A stretch of DNA of 21,427 nucleotides, from contig JAUWMN010000001.1 in assembly GCA_030613165.1 (NCBI GenBank), positions 1 through 21,427 on the forward strand. The letters are read 5' to 3'. Each line of letters starts with the position of its first letter. Within the stretch, counting starts at the first letter, position 1. This document shows, piece after piece, positions 6,415 to 13,935 of this stretch. Under the pieces are notes generated by a model. It saw only the letters and a list, made by a program, of their open reading frames with translations, had not been told where the DNA came from and did no database searches. The translations under genes were made by a program, and so were the position numbers. The DNA comes from Desulfobacterales bacterium. Its GTDB lineage: Bacteria; Desulfobacterota; Desulfobacteria; Desulfobacterales; C00003106.

Positions 6415-7458
6415 GTTCTCACTTACTAAGATAAACAGCACGCTCGCTTCAAATGTCATGTAAGGATCCTCATGTAGCGTTACTTCCGGGGTCTTGACCC
6501 ACGTTGACCAGCCCAGCCTCGGCGAGGTCGGGGTTTCCACGCCTAATACACACGGTGGCACTTCTTCCCGCTTTAAAAAGAGACGAATCTCGAATTCGTA
6601 CTCAATCCCGACCATGTATCTCACTAAGGAGAAGAGGGGTTTGAGCAGGTCGCCGGTGGGCAAGAAACGAAGAAATTCATCGTAGCGCATCGGTCCCATC
6701 TTGATCCTGAATCGTGTTTGGCTTTCCCATGCATAGCTTCCACAAATCGTATCGATACCCAATTCCGCATTGGCCAGACCCAGTTGCGTTTGATCTTCCG
6801 GGCTCAGGGGAAACATGCGATCGATAAATTGCTCTACTTCTACCGTAGTGCCCGAAAAGTATTCTATTGCCGACTCAATAGCAACCGCGGATGGGACCTC
6901 CCTTGATAAAAGACCGGAGTAATGTGCCAGGCACTCCTCCGGCAACCCGAGCATCCCTACGAGTCCGGGAGTTCCCAGTCCCGTTAAGCTGAGCAGATAT
7001 CCGGACAGTCTGTCCCTGGCCCCGGGAAGATAATTCACGGGGAATTGGTGTTTCTTCCACGCAAGGTACAAAAGGGAAATAAGACGGTGATGGAACATGT
7101 CCAAAAAAGCGGTAAGGCTGAAATCCTTATTACGGACGCGCTCGATTGCCAGTTCATTATACCAGTACGGGAGGACACCTGATGGGCCGATCAGTCCCAT
7201 AAAGGTTACTTCCATGTCAACGGGACGTTCCTCATCCGTCTGCTCAATGTTCGCGATATCGCTCGGGGGAAAGCTGAAGCCGGGTTTTACCGAAAAGCGC
7301 ACTGCTTCTTCGCCCGGCACCAGCGTCTGTCCTAAACGCTTCTTGCCGGGAAAAAGAGACTCCAGTAGATCGACTGCCTTAAAAAAGGAAAAAGAGTACG
7401 ATTCCTTGAAAAGGCGGTCTTTCAGAGGAGTACCCGATTGCCGCTTCTGGGAGACCAC
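6403..7458 (-). CDS. tssG: T6SS baseplate wedge subunit TssG
   Basis: TssG (ImpH/VasB) sits with TssF, TssE and TssK in the baseplate wedge. Family landmarks are SYSFSFFKAVDLLE near the N-terminus, GLIGPSGVLPYWYNE in the first third, and FLDMFHHRLISLLYLAWKK soon after. From GTG 7458 the protein has 351 residues, the usual length. An upstream ATG at 7554 would add 32 residues unlike any TssG N-terminus and lie deep inside tssF. The GTG has AGAGG ten bases before it, and the frame from there reads VSQKRQSGTPLKDRLF, similar in layout to other TssG starts. The gene overlaps the end of tssF by 37 bp, implying coupled translation of the two wedge partners. The stop lies inside the heptamer array. 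Confidence 0.9.
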   Translation of the reverse strand: MVSQKRQSGTPLKDRLFKESYSFSFFKAVDLLESLFPGKKRLGQTLVPGEEAVRFSVKPGFSFPPSDIANIEQTDEERPVDMEVTFMGLIGPSGVLPYWYNELAIERVRNKDFSLTAFLDMFHHRLISLLYLAWKKHQFPVNYLPGARDRLSGYLLSLTGLGTPGLVGMLGLPEECLAHYSGLLSREVPSAVAIESAIEYFSGTTVEVEQFIDRMFPLSPEDQTQLGLANAELGIDTICGSYAWESQTRFRIKMGPMRYDEFLRFLPTGDLLKPLFSLVRYMVGIEYEFEIRLFLKREEVPPCVLGVETPTSPRLGWSTWVKTPEVTLHEDPYMTFEASVLFILVSENLEP

Positions 7459-9224
7459 TGTTTTAACGCCTCTTTGTTCTGTATAGTACGTGCAACCAAT
7501 TGGGAAAATGAATTGACGGAAACATACTGTCCTAAAAATCTCTCCAATACGCAAGCGAACAGGTAGAGACCTGTGCCCACAAACTTATTCTCGTCAAACT
7601 CTATGGTGACCTGGACGCCCCGGCAAAAGGACCGTCCGATTCTCTTTGTGACGTGTCGGGACTGAAGAGATACGATCCCGTTTATCTGCTGCCTGGTAGC
7701 AGGTGAATTGTCAAAATCATAAAGCGTAAGTATCTCCCTGAGCGCTTCTTCTCCTCCCTGCACGAGGGACATATAATTAAGTGACAGTTGCGATATCAAA
7801 CGCCACTGCAGTGTGCCGCCCAAAAAAGGCCTGCGGGTCGGCGTCGGTTTTATGAGGCTGTTTATGCGGGCAACAGGCGCGGCCGTTTCCATATCGAAAT
7901 CGCCTGCCGGGTCCCCGAAAGGAAGCCGCGCGGGCAGGTCGCGATTGGTGCACGTGGTATGGACCGTCACTATTTCCACCCCCGGATCAACCGGATTGAA
8001 ATCCAAGTCCGCAAAGGAGAGAAATACCTCTGACCCTTCATCCCCTTTCTTGCCCGAAGAACGCCGTTGGTTGTGCCAAAAAACCCGCCGGCCCCTGTCA
8101 TCTTCCTCTCCAAGATGGGGTCTTACGGAATAGAAGGGCCTAAGAACGACCTCTTTCCCCGGAGTAGTCGATAAGGCGGAAACCTTGTCTATGCTGAACA
8201 CTTCTGTTGCCCCCTGTCTTCTGATATCAGGGATGACACGATATTCGGTCTTTTGTTGTTCGACCCTAATCGGTTCGGCAATACGTTTGTACAGGTTGAC
8301 GGCAGGCGCGGCATTGAGGCAAAAGGTATCCTTGTTGATCACTATGTTCGATTTGGCGCTCCTGTTCAGGTAGATCCAGATATCCACGGTATCCGTAAGG
8401 TCCGCATGTTTCATGGCATCGAGACCCGTGAGATCAAAAAAGAGGAACTTCTCCGGAAAACAGAAGTATTCGAAAAGGAGAAGATAACCGGGAAAAGACC
8501 TTCGGGGATAGGGGAGCATACCCTCATCAGGGTTAAACCCTACAGGTCTTATGTCATCAGGGGTCAATGGTATCCCCGCTGTCACTCCGTGTTCCTTGAT
8601 AGACTCACATTCCACATGGCATACATTGTTGAACAAAAGTTCATAGAGATGAAAAACATGTTGGGAAGGGCCATTGAGGAAAAATCGCAGATGTTTCCAA
8701 CTAAGATCGGAAAGGGGCACGCCGTTATAGGTCTTCAATTGAATAACAATAGCCTGTTGTGCGCCTCGCACCGACATCTTTGGATCTCGAAGTCCTGCCG
8801 AGACCACCTCTACGGGCCAGAGCCGTGCGGGATAACATGTGGTGAACTCACACGGAGTCCCGCCGACGGGTTTGGAATAGAGGGTTGTATTCTTATCTAT
8901 TAGGTATCCGACCGGCGGTATATTCTGCTTTACCGGCTCGAACCTCACAATCGACATGGAAGGTATAGGATTGATGTAATGGGGGCAGATGATGCTGAGG
9001 AGTGATTGGGTTATTTCAGGGAAATCATCATCGATTTTTTTGTGTATTCGTCCGCTAAGAAACGCAAAGGCCTCTATGAGCCGTTCGGTATGGGGATCCT
9101 CGCATTTATCGGGCTCAAGCAGCAGCCTGCCGGCAATCTTGGGGTACTTCCGGGCAAATTCAGCCCCCATTTCTCGGATAAATGTTAGCTCTTGTTCATA
9201 ATAATGTAGTAGCTTGTCATCCAT
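7422..9224 (-). CDS. tssF: T6SS baseplate wedge subunit TssF
   Basis: TssF (ImpG/VasA) is the large wedge protein that pairs with TssG. The 600-residue length is typical. The N-terminus is diagnostic: LLHYYEQELTFIREMGAEFA and then KYPKIAGRLLL, with DPHTERLIEAFAFLSGRI and PEITQSLLSIICPHY further on. The start ATG 9224 lies 7 bp after the tssE stop and the 3' end overlaps tssG by 37 bp, so E-F-G form a tight wedge cassette. Nothing is missing or broken. Confidence 0.95.
   Translation of the reverse strand: MDDKLLHYYEQELTFIREMGAEFARKYPKIAGRLLLEPDKCEDPHTERLIEAFAFLSGRIHKKIDDDFPEITQSLLSIICPHYINPIPSMSIVRFEPVKQNIPPVGYLIDKNTTLYSKPVGGTPCEFTTCYPARLWPVEVVSAGLRDPKMSVRGAQQAIVIQLKTYNGVPLSDLSWKHLRFFLNGPSQHVFHLYELLFNNVCHVECESIKEHGVTAGIPLTPDDIRPVGFNPDEGMLPYPRRSFPGYLLLFEYFCFPEKFLFFDLTGLDAMKHADLTDTVDIWIYLNRSAKSNIVINKDTFCLNAAPAVNLYKRIAEPIRVEQQKTEYRVIPDIRRQGATEVFSIDKVSALSTTPGKEVVLRPFYSVRPHLGEEDDRGRRVFWHNQRRSSGKKGDEGSEVFLSFADLDFNPVDPGVEIVTVHTTCTNRDLPARLPFGDPAGDFDMETAAPVARINSLIKPTPTRRPFLGGTLQWRLISQLSLNYMSLVQGGEEALREILTLYDFDNSPATRQQINGIVSLQSRHVTKRIGRSFCRGVQVTIEFDENKFVGTGLYLFACVLERFLGQYVSVNSFSQLVARTIQNKEALKQWSPRSGNRVLL
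7469..7473 (-). promoter_or_regulatory. Ribosome binding site favouring the GTG start of tssG
   Basis: AGAGG on the minus strand lies ten bases before GTG 7458, inside the tssF coding region. The spacing is slightly long, so support for the start is moderate. Confidence 0.45.
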
Positions 9225-9231
9225 TCACGTG

Positions 9232-9708
9232 TCATTTTGAAATGATATATTCGCCCCTGCTCGCATCAAAATAGGTGTCAAAGGTGATAGGCTCTGACAT
9301 CGGTTCCACAACCAACATGCCGCTTATCCTGAACCTGATATTCCGCTCGTTTTGGGTCGGTGCCTCAAGATGTACCGTCACATTCTTTAACCTGGGTTCA
9401 AATCGTGCAATCGTTTTTTCCATGTCCTGGCGCAACTGCTGCTTTACCGATGGGCCTCTGGGATCTTGGGCGGTAAAATCTCGCAGGCCATAGACAAAAA
9501 GAGAGTTGTTCACCTGTCTGTATGCGACCGGAGGCGGCACTATGTGGCGCTTGGTATTAAGAAGGTTCTCCAAGTCCTTTACCACCGACGCCTTGATCTG
9601 TCCGATGTTGAGCAAGCCGTACCGGACAGGCTCGTGGGATACCCCGGGTTCATCATCCACAAGCCTGTCCAAGATGGATGCCTGTACATTGTGCCGGTTT
9701 TGCATCAT
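9232..9708 (-). CDS. tssE: T6SS baseplate wedge subunit TssE (gp25-like)
   Basis: TssE is the small baseplate protein related to phage T4 gp25, which helps nucleate sheath assembly. The protein begins ILDRLVDDEP within its first 25 residues and has RYGLLNIGQIKASVVKDLENLLNT, VYGLRDFTAQD and the C-terminal block RFRISGMLVVEP followed by ITFDTYFDASRG, all typical. The start is one of two consecutive ATGs (9708 or 9705); a TTG just before is also in frame. No strong ribosome binding site is seen. The start lies 20 bp after the hcp stop, and translation may depend on ribosomes from upstream. If so, the nonsense codon in hcp could reduce TssE through polarity. Length, 158 residues, is normal. Confidence 0.9.
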   Translation of the reverse strand: MMQNRHNVQASILDRLVDDEPGVSHEPVRYGLLNIGQIKASVVKDLENLLNTKRHIVPPPVAYRQVNNSLFVYGLRDFTAQDPRGPSVKQQLRQDMEKTIARFEPRLKNVTVHLEAPTQNERNIRFRISGMLVVEPMSEPITFDTYFDASRGEYIISK

Positions 9709-9728
9709 CAATTATAATCAAACAAGCA

Positions 9729-10217
9729 TCATATCGGTTTATTAGCCTGAAGATCCCAACCGGCCGGTACATTTCCCGCGCCGGCGCCGCCCTCACGCGC
9801 CTGCTTGATGTAATTCAAGTTGATCTTCCCGTAATTGAATGTAACTGACTCCGTAGCTTCGCCGCCGCCGCCACCACCGGTACTTACCGAACTGATAACA
9901 ACATTGTTCATTTTGTACTCCATGTATGTCAGTTTGTCACCTCCTGCACGGCAGAACTCAATCTTCACCTCTTTAATATGATTTCCTGTGGCGCACGCCT
10001 TAAACTACAACGGGGATGAACTGTCCAGAGTCTTTACAATGGAAATATCCTGGAAATCAGCCCGCTGCGATGTACCTCCGCCCGAAGTACTGGCCGACGC
10101 GGATGCCATTTGAGAGACCCCCCAACTATAGGAAAGTATCTCTATCCAGTCCTTGTGCTTGTCATCCGTGCTTTCTCCCTTTATCCCTTCGATTTTCAAA
10201 AAATTGTCAACTGCCAT
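9729..10217 (-). pseudogene. hcp: hcp (tssD) T6SS tube protein gene, interrupted by an in-frame TAG
   Basis: Hcp hexamers stack into the inner tube that is fired out of the cell. The frame from ATG 10217 to TGA 9729 would encode 162 positions, the right size. It has a strong leader (GGAGG nine bases upstream) and family features on both sides of the break: DNFLKIEGIKGES and WIEILSYSWG before, ACATGNHIKEVKIEFCRAGG and YMEYKMNNVVISSVS after. Codon 71 is TAG (10007-10005). Reading through gives SSPL*FKACATGNHI, where the family usually has SPxLxKACATG, so the stop stands where Leu is expected and one base change (TTG to TAG) explains it. A GTG at 9968 could restart translation, but with no properly spaced site and without the N-terminal half. 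Either this copy is dead, the stop is suppressed, or it is a sequencing error. Glycine-rich runs (GGGGGG) occur in the second half. Confidence 0.85.
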
Positions 10218-10294
10218 GATTTGTTCCCTCCTTCTAAATATGAATACAGGTTAAAACAAAAAATTAAGGAGAATTGCGATTGTTTATAAAACCG

Positions 10295-10310
10295 TCATTC
10301 TTAACTTTAG
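10295..10310 (-). repeat. 16-bp direct repeat, hcp side
   Basis: CTAAAGTTAAGAATGA on the minus strand. It is identical to 10466-10481, and the similarity extends about ten bases further with mismatches. The pair brackets the REP hairpin in the tssC-hcp gap. Confidence 0.75.
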
Positions 10311-10316
10311 TTTCAT

Positions 10317-10373
10317 GTAGGTTGGGTTGAGCCCAAAATGTTATGTTGGGTTTCGTTCCTCAACCCAACCTAC
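10317..10373. repeat. REP-like hairpin element, copy C (tssC-hcp gap)
   Basis: Arms GTAGGTTGGGTTGA (10317-10330) and TCAACCCAACCTAC (10360-10373) are perfect 14-bp inverted repeats. The inner part holds TTGGGTTTCG, so each half can also fold on its own (GTTGGGTT with AACCCAAC), as in a two-unit REP element. It is the most complete copy in the window. A half copy in the opposite orientation (CGAAACCCAACA) lies at 10412-10423. Between tssC and hcp it could set relative transcript stability; that is inference. Confidence 0.8.
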
Positions 10374-10465
10374 TAAATTCATGCGGTTACAAAAATATAA
10401 TTTCAAAGGGGCGAAACCCAACAAATCATTCGGAAGGGTTTTCGTTCAGATTTTTTACAAAATCA

Positions 10466-10481
10466 TCATTCTTAACTTTAG
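10466..10481 (-). repeat. 16-bp direct repeat, tssC side
   Basis: This is the second copy of CTAAAGTTAAGAATGA. Next to it, ACTTTAGGCACTT occurs twice with a 16-bp period at 10485-10497 and 10501-10513, so the whole stretch just after the tssC stop is low-complexity and repetitive. Confidence 0.75.
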
Positions 10482-10521
10482 CTCACTTTAGGCACTTTAA
10501 ACTTTAGGCACTTCTTCTTAC

Positions 10522-12018
10522 CTACCCTTTCGCAGGCGGCGGCAACTCCGCGACCAACCGCAGAGAGACGGTCAATTCATCTAACTGGTAATGCGGTTTT
10601 AGAAAGGCCACAGCCCTATATACGCCCGGTTTCCCCGGGACTTCACTCACATCAACCCTTGCTTCACGCAAGGGGAACTTAGCCTTCATGTCCTGTCCGG
10701 CATTGTCATCCAAAAGCACATAGTTGCTAATCCACCGGTTCAAGAAATCTTCGGCATTTTTACGGCTCATGAAACTGCCAACCTTATCTCTCATCATGGA
10801 CTTCAGATAATGGGCAAACCTTGAGACAGCGAGGATATATTGAAGTTGGGAAGATAGTCTCGCGTTGGCACTGGCGGCATCCGAGTCATACGCCTTAGCC
10901 TTATTGGCTGTCTGGGTGCTAAAAAAGGCAGCGTAATCCGTCCCCTTGCAATGGACCAACGGAATAAGGCCGAGATCGGCAAGTTCCTTTTCTCGCCTGT
11001 CCGTGATGGCTATCTCCGTGGGGCACTTGAGCGCTACATCCCCCTCGTCTGTCTGAAATGTGTGGACCGGCAGACCTTCCACCAGGCCACCGCCTTCCAC
11101 GCCTCTAATGGCCGCGCACCAGTGGTACTTGGCAAAGGCATCGGTCAGACGGGTTCCAAGCGCGTATGCCGCATTGCCCCACAGGTACTTGCTATGGTCG
11201 GTGCCGTCCACCCCTTCCTCGTAGTTAAAGGCTTCGACAGGAACATTCTCCTGCCCGTAAGGAAGCCGCATCAGGATATGGGGAAGGGCCAGGGCCACAT
11301 ACCTGGAATCTTCCGAGTCGCGGAAGGACTTCCATTTGGCATATTCCACGCTCTGGAAGATCTTGGCCATGTCTCGTGGACCGCCAAGATCGGTGAAGCT
11401 GTCCATGTTAAACAGGTCGGGGGACGCGGCCGAAATAAACGGGGCGTGGGACGCGGCGGCCACTTCGGATATCTTTTCGAGAAGGGCCATATCCTGAGGA
11501 TGGTTACCGAACTCATAATCCCCTATCAAGGCGCCATAGGCTGACCCGCCAAACATGCCGAACTCCTCTTCATATATTTTCTTGAAAAGGGCCGACTGAT
11601 CAAATTCACTCGCCTTTTCCATGTCCTTGAGAAGGTCCTTTTTGGACACATTCATCACCCTGATCTTTAGCCCTTCTCCTGTTTCACTCTGCTGTATCAG
11701 GTAGCTCAATCCTCTCCAGGAAGCCTCAAGCTTTTGAAAATCAGGATGGTGCAAGACCTCGTTGAGCTGCGTGGAAATCAGTTTGTCGATCTGGCTGATC
11801 CTGGCGTTGATCATGGCTTCCGTGTCCTTAGAGACCACCATGGTCCCTTCCATGACCTGGCCGACAAACTCGGCAATTACATCTTTTGCCCATCCTTTTT
11901 GACTTTCTTCACGGGCCATCCGGCCTTCTTCCAGGATCTGGTCTAAGACGCTTTTTTCTTCTTGAACTTCTTCGGCCTGAGCAGACTCCGGTTGGACTTG
12001 TTTTTCATTTTCAGCCAT
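10522..12018 (-). CDS. tssC: T6SS contractile sheath large subunit TssC
   Basis: TssC (VipB/ImpC, EvpB family) builds the contractile sheath with TssB. The 498-residue length is normal. Landmarks are KLEASWRGLSYLI (97-109), FGMFGGSAYGALIGDYEF, PRDMAKIFQSVEYAKWKSFRDS (in two parts here), VALALPHILMRLPYG, and the acidic, Gln-rich N-terminal extension that ClpV and TssB partners contact. The start ATG 12018 has AGGAG eight bases upstream and follows tssB by 12 bp. The gene ends with TAG; readthrough would add only five residues before TAA. After it comes a 304-bp repeat-rich gap before hcp, so hcp may have its own promoter, although I cannot point to one. Confidence 0.96.
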   Translation of the reverse strand: MAENEKQVQPESAQAEEVQEEKSVLDQILEEGRMAREESQKGWAKDVIAEFVGQVMEGTMVVSKDTEAMINARISQIDKLISTQLNEVLHHPDFQKLEASWRGLSYLIQQSETGEGLKIRVMNVSKKDLLKDMEKASEFDQSALFKKIYEEEFGMFGGSAYGALIGDYEFGNHPQDMALLEKISEVAAASHAPFISAASPDLFNMDSFTDLGGPRDMAKIFQSVEYAKWKSFRDSEDSRYVALALPHILMRLPYGQENVPVEAFNYEEGVDGTDHSKYLWGNAAYALGTRLTDAFAKYHWCAAIRGVEGGGLVEGLPVHTFQTDEGDVALKCPTEIAITDRREKELADLGLIPLVHCKGTDYAAFFSTQTANKAKAYDSDAASANARLSSQLQYILAVSRFAHYLKSMMRDKVGSFMSRKNAEDFLNRWISNYVLLDDNAGQDMKAKFPLREARVDVSEVPGKPGVYRAVAFLKPHYQLDELTVSLRLVAELPPPAKG

Positions 12019-12030
12019 GGGACTTCTCCT

Positions 12031-12555
12031 CTATTCTTTATCTTTTTCTTCTGATTTTTCTACACCGACCTCACCCCCGAGTTTTTGTAAGGAGTCAGTG
12101 CTTGTAATGACATCCTGAAGCAGTTCATCCAGTTTGTCATTGCCGTCCAATTTGTTGAGCAGCTCTGAAAGCTTGCCTCTCGCCTCTACCAATTTGCGCA
12201 CCGGGGTTACCTGCTTAGCCACCTGTTCCGGATGGAAATCGTCCATAGATTTAAAACGGAGTTCCACCGCCATTTTAGTATTTTCATCCGTCAGTTTGTT
12301 ATCCACCTTAAAGGCCAGCCTCGGTTTCATGCCCTCAAGCACGCCATTAAAATTGTCCCGATCTATTTCAATGAATTTTCTGTCTTTCAGCTTTGGAAGT
12401 GGTTCATCCGGATTGCCTGATAGATCTCCGAGTACCCCGACCACAAAAGGGATCTCTTTCATTTCAATAGCATCACCGATCTCTACATCGTACGTTATCT
12501 GGACCCTGGGGGCCCTCACACTATCGAGGGTATGCTGTAAGCTCTCTTTGGCCAT
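12031..12555 (-). CDS. tssB: T6SS contractile sheath small subunit TssB
   Basis: TssB (VipA/ImpB) pairs with TssC to form sheath protomers. The 174-residue protein has the family signature RAPRVQITYDVEIGDA near the N-terminus and then EIPFVVGVLGDLSG, FIEIDRDNFNGVLEGMKPRL and VELRFKSMDDFHPEQVAKQV. The start ATG 12555 has AAAGGAGAG six bases upstream. The tail is charged (SEEKDKE). Nothing is unusual. Confidence 0.96.
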   Translation of the reverse strand: MAKESLQHTLDSVRAPRVQITYDVEIGDAIEMKEIPFVVGVLGDLSGNPDEPLPKLKDRKFIEIDRDNFNGVLEGMKPRLAFKVDNKLTDENTKMAVELRFKSMDDFHPEQVAKQVTPVRKLVEARGKLSELLNKLDGNDKLDELLQDVITSTDSLQKLGGEVGVEKSEEKDKE

Positions 12556-12615
12556 AGTCTCTCTCCTTTCTGCTAAAAGTAATCAAACTCAAGACTTTTT
12601 ACGAATTCATCAAGT

Positions 12616-13935
12616 CTAAATTCTGTAACTCATCGCCTTTGTAACATCCGTGGTGCAGAGTCTCTGCAACAGCACCCTTGCCCTGCCGATATCGTCATCA
12701 GTCGGCTCTCCTGTTGTCAGGCATTTATAGAGGGTATCGAGTACCTCCGCAATCCACACAGGGGATTCCCAGCGCTCCAGTTGCAACTCCTCGATTAATG
12801 TGTTCAACTTCTCCGCGATCGGTCTGGCCAGGTCCGGTCTGTCGGCCCTCAGACAGAGTTTAGCCATAAGGAGCTGGTAGCGATTCTTTTCTCTCACGGA
12901 TGGTGCGCTGCAAGAAGCGTTAAAAAGCTGTCCCAGAGCCTTTTTAATGCCGGACGTCTTAAGTTTAGCAAGCGCGTCTTTCCACATGGCCTTTTCAAGG
13001 GACCCGGAATCTGAAACCCGGCCTGCCGGAAACGGCAGGACACCCTCGATCGAGGCGCCTTCCTCCTCTTCCACCTCATTGCCTTCCGCAGCCGCAACTT
13101 CTTCTGTTGCCGGCTCAGTCTCCTCGGCAGGTTCGAGATCCTTTTTCTCCTTGAAGATTTTCATAACGGGCCGGGCACACTCCTTAAGGGCTTCTCTCAA
13201 TTCCGCGAGTCTGGGGGCATCCGAGCCGAATTTTTCATCCACCGTCTCATCGAATCTCTTGAATTCTTCCAGGCATGCGGTCAGGTCTTCCGCCATGGAC
13301 TCGTAGTATGCTTTTGACGAACGAGCTGCGGCAGTGTCAAAATCCTCGCCGGTTATCTTGCCTTCGGCTATCGCATCAGCGCGAGCTTGCTTTTTATTTT
13401 CATCCACATCGCCGTATTGGTTCCGTGTATCGGCATCATAGCCCACCTGCCTCGACTCTTGCCATTGTAACCATGAATACCCTGGTGTTACACCATCGTC
13501 GGTCAATGGGGCCTGCTTCACGGCAAGCCAGAGCTTCTCATTCATGAACTCAATCGGGCCAACCCTAAAATCGAGGTCCCCATCCTCTACCTCCGGATAA
13601 ACATGCTCCCAGTAATCTCTCAAGAAGCCGGTAAGTATCTTAAGGCCCATGGCAAGTCCGCTAAAACCTTCGAGATGAACTAATGCTTCCGTAAGCCACG
13701 CGGCTATCTGCAAGTCTTTAGTCTTTTTGGTAAGAGCCTCAACAGAGGCAGTGATTGCCGCATCCCAGTCCGAGGTTTTGACTTCACGCTGCCAATCTCC
13801 TTGGTCAAGCAGGTCGTCAGATCTCCGTGCTTCCTTAATCTGATCATAAACCGGGCTGTAGCGAAGGTCCTCGCCTGCCGGATTATCGCCCGGAATCGGG
13901 GCCAATATGGCCTCTATGTCAATCTCTCGTTTCAT
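12616..13935 (-). CDS. tssA: T6SS assembly protein TssA (ImpA N-terminal domain type)
   Basis: TssA primes the baseplate and then caps the growing sheath and tube. The 439-residue protein opens with the ImpA domain (IEAILAPIPGDNPAGEDLRYSPVYDQIKEARR), followed by WDAAITASVEALTKKTKDLQIAAWLTEAL. An acidic linker (many Glu, about 280-305) separates it from a helical C-terminal part with ALAKLKTSGIKKALGQLF and REKNRYQLLMAKLCLRADRPDLA, which resembles the VasJ-like C-terminus of the short TssA class. That class usually caps the distal end without a separate TagA anchor; this is inference from domain layout. The start overlaps the 3' end of tagJ by 17 bp, suggesting translational coupling. Confidence 0.92.
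   Translation of the reverse strand: MKREIDIEAILAPIPGDNPAGEDLRYSPVYDQIKEARRSDDLLDQGDWQREVKTSDWDAAITASVEALTKKTKDLQIAAWLTEALVHLEGFSGLAMGLKILTGFLRDYWEHVYPEVEDGDLDFRVGPIEFMNEKLWLAVKQAPLTDDGVTPGYSWLQWQESRQVGYDADTRNQYGDVDENKKQARADAIAEGKITGEDFDTAAARSSKAYYESMAEDLTACLEEFKRFDETVDEKFGSDAPRLAELREALKECARPVMKIFKEKKDLEPAEETEPATEEVAAAEGNEVEEEEGASIEGVLPFPAGRVSDSGSLEKAMWKDALAKLKTSGIKKALGQLFNASCSAPSVREKNRYQLLMAKLCLRADRPDLARPIAEKLNTLIEELQLERWESPVWIAEVLDTLYKCLTTGEPTDDDIGRARVLLQRLCTTDVTKAMSYRI

Noticed and set aside
7459..7554. A longer TssG starting at ATG 7554.
   Set aside because: The extra 32 residues do not resemble any TssG N-terminus and would overlap tssF by 133 bp. GTG 7458 gives the usual length.
8253..8903. 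A 216-aa open frame on the plus strand inside tssF.
   Set aside because: It is antisense to an intact, well-conserved gene with no ribosome binding site or family resemblance.
9729..9968. The second half of hcp as a separate gene from GTG 9968.
   Set aside because: It would start in the middle of the Hcp fold, has no properly spaced ribosome binding site, and is in the same frame as the first half across the single stop.
10005..10007. TAG in hcp as a recoded sense codon (for example pyrrolysine).
   Set aside because: TAG is the normal stop of tssA, tssB, tssC, tssL, tssM and the lipase-like gene in this window, so global recoding is unlikely. The expected residue at this place is a plain Leu, with no reason for a special amino acid, and no insertion signal is evident.
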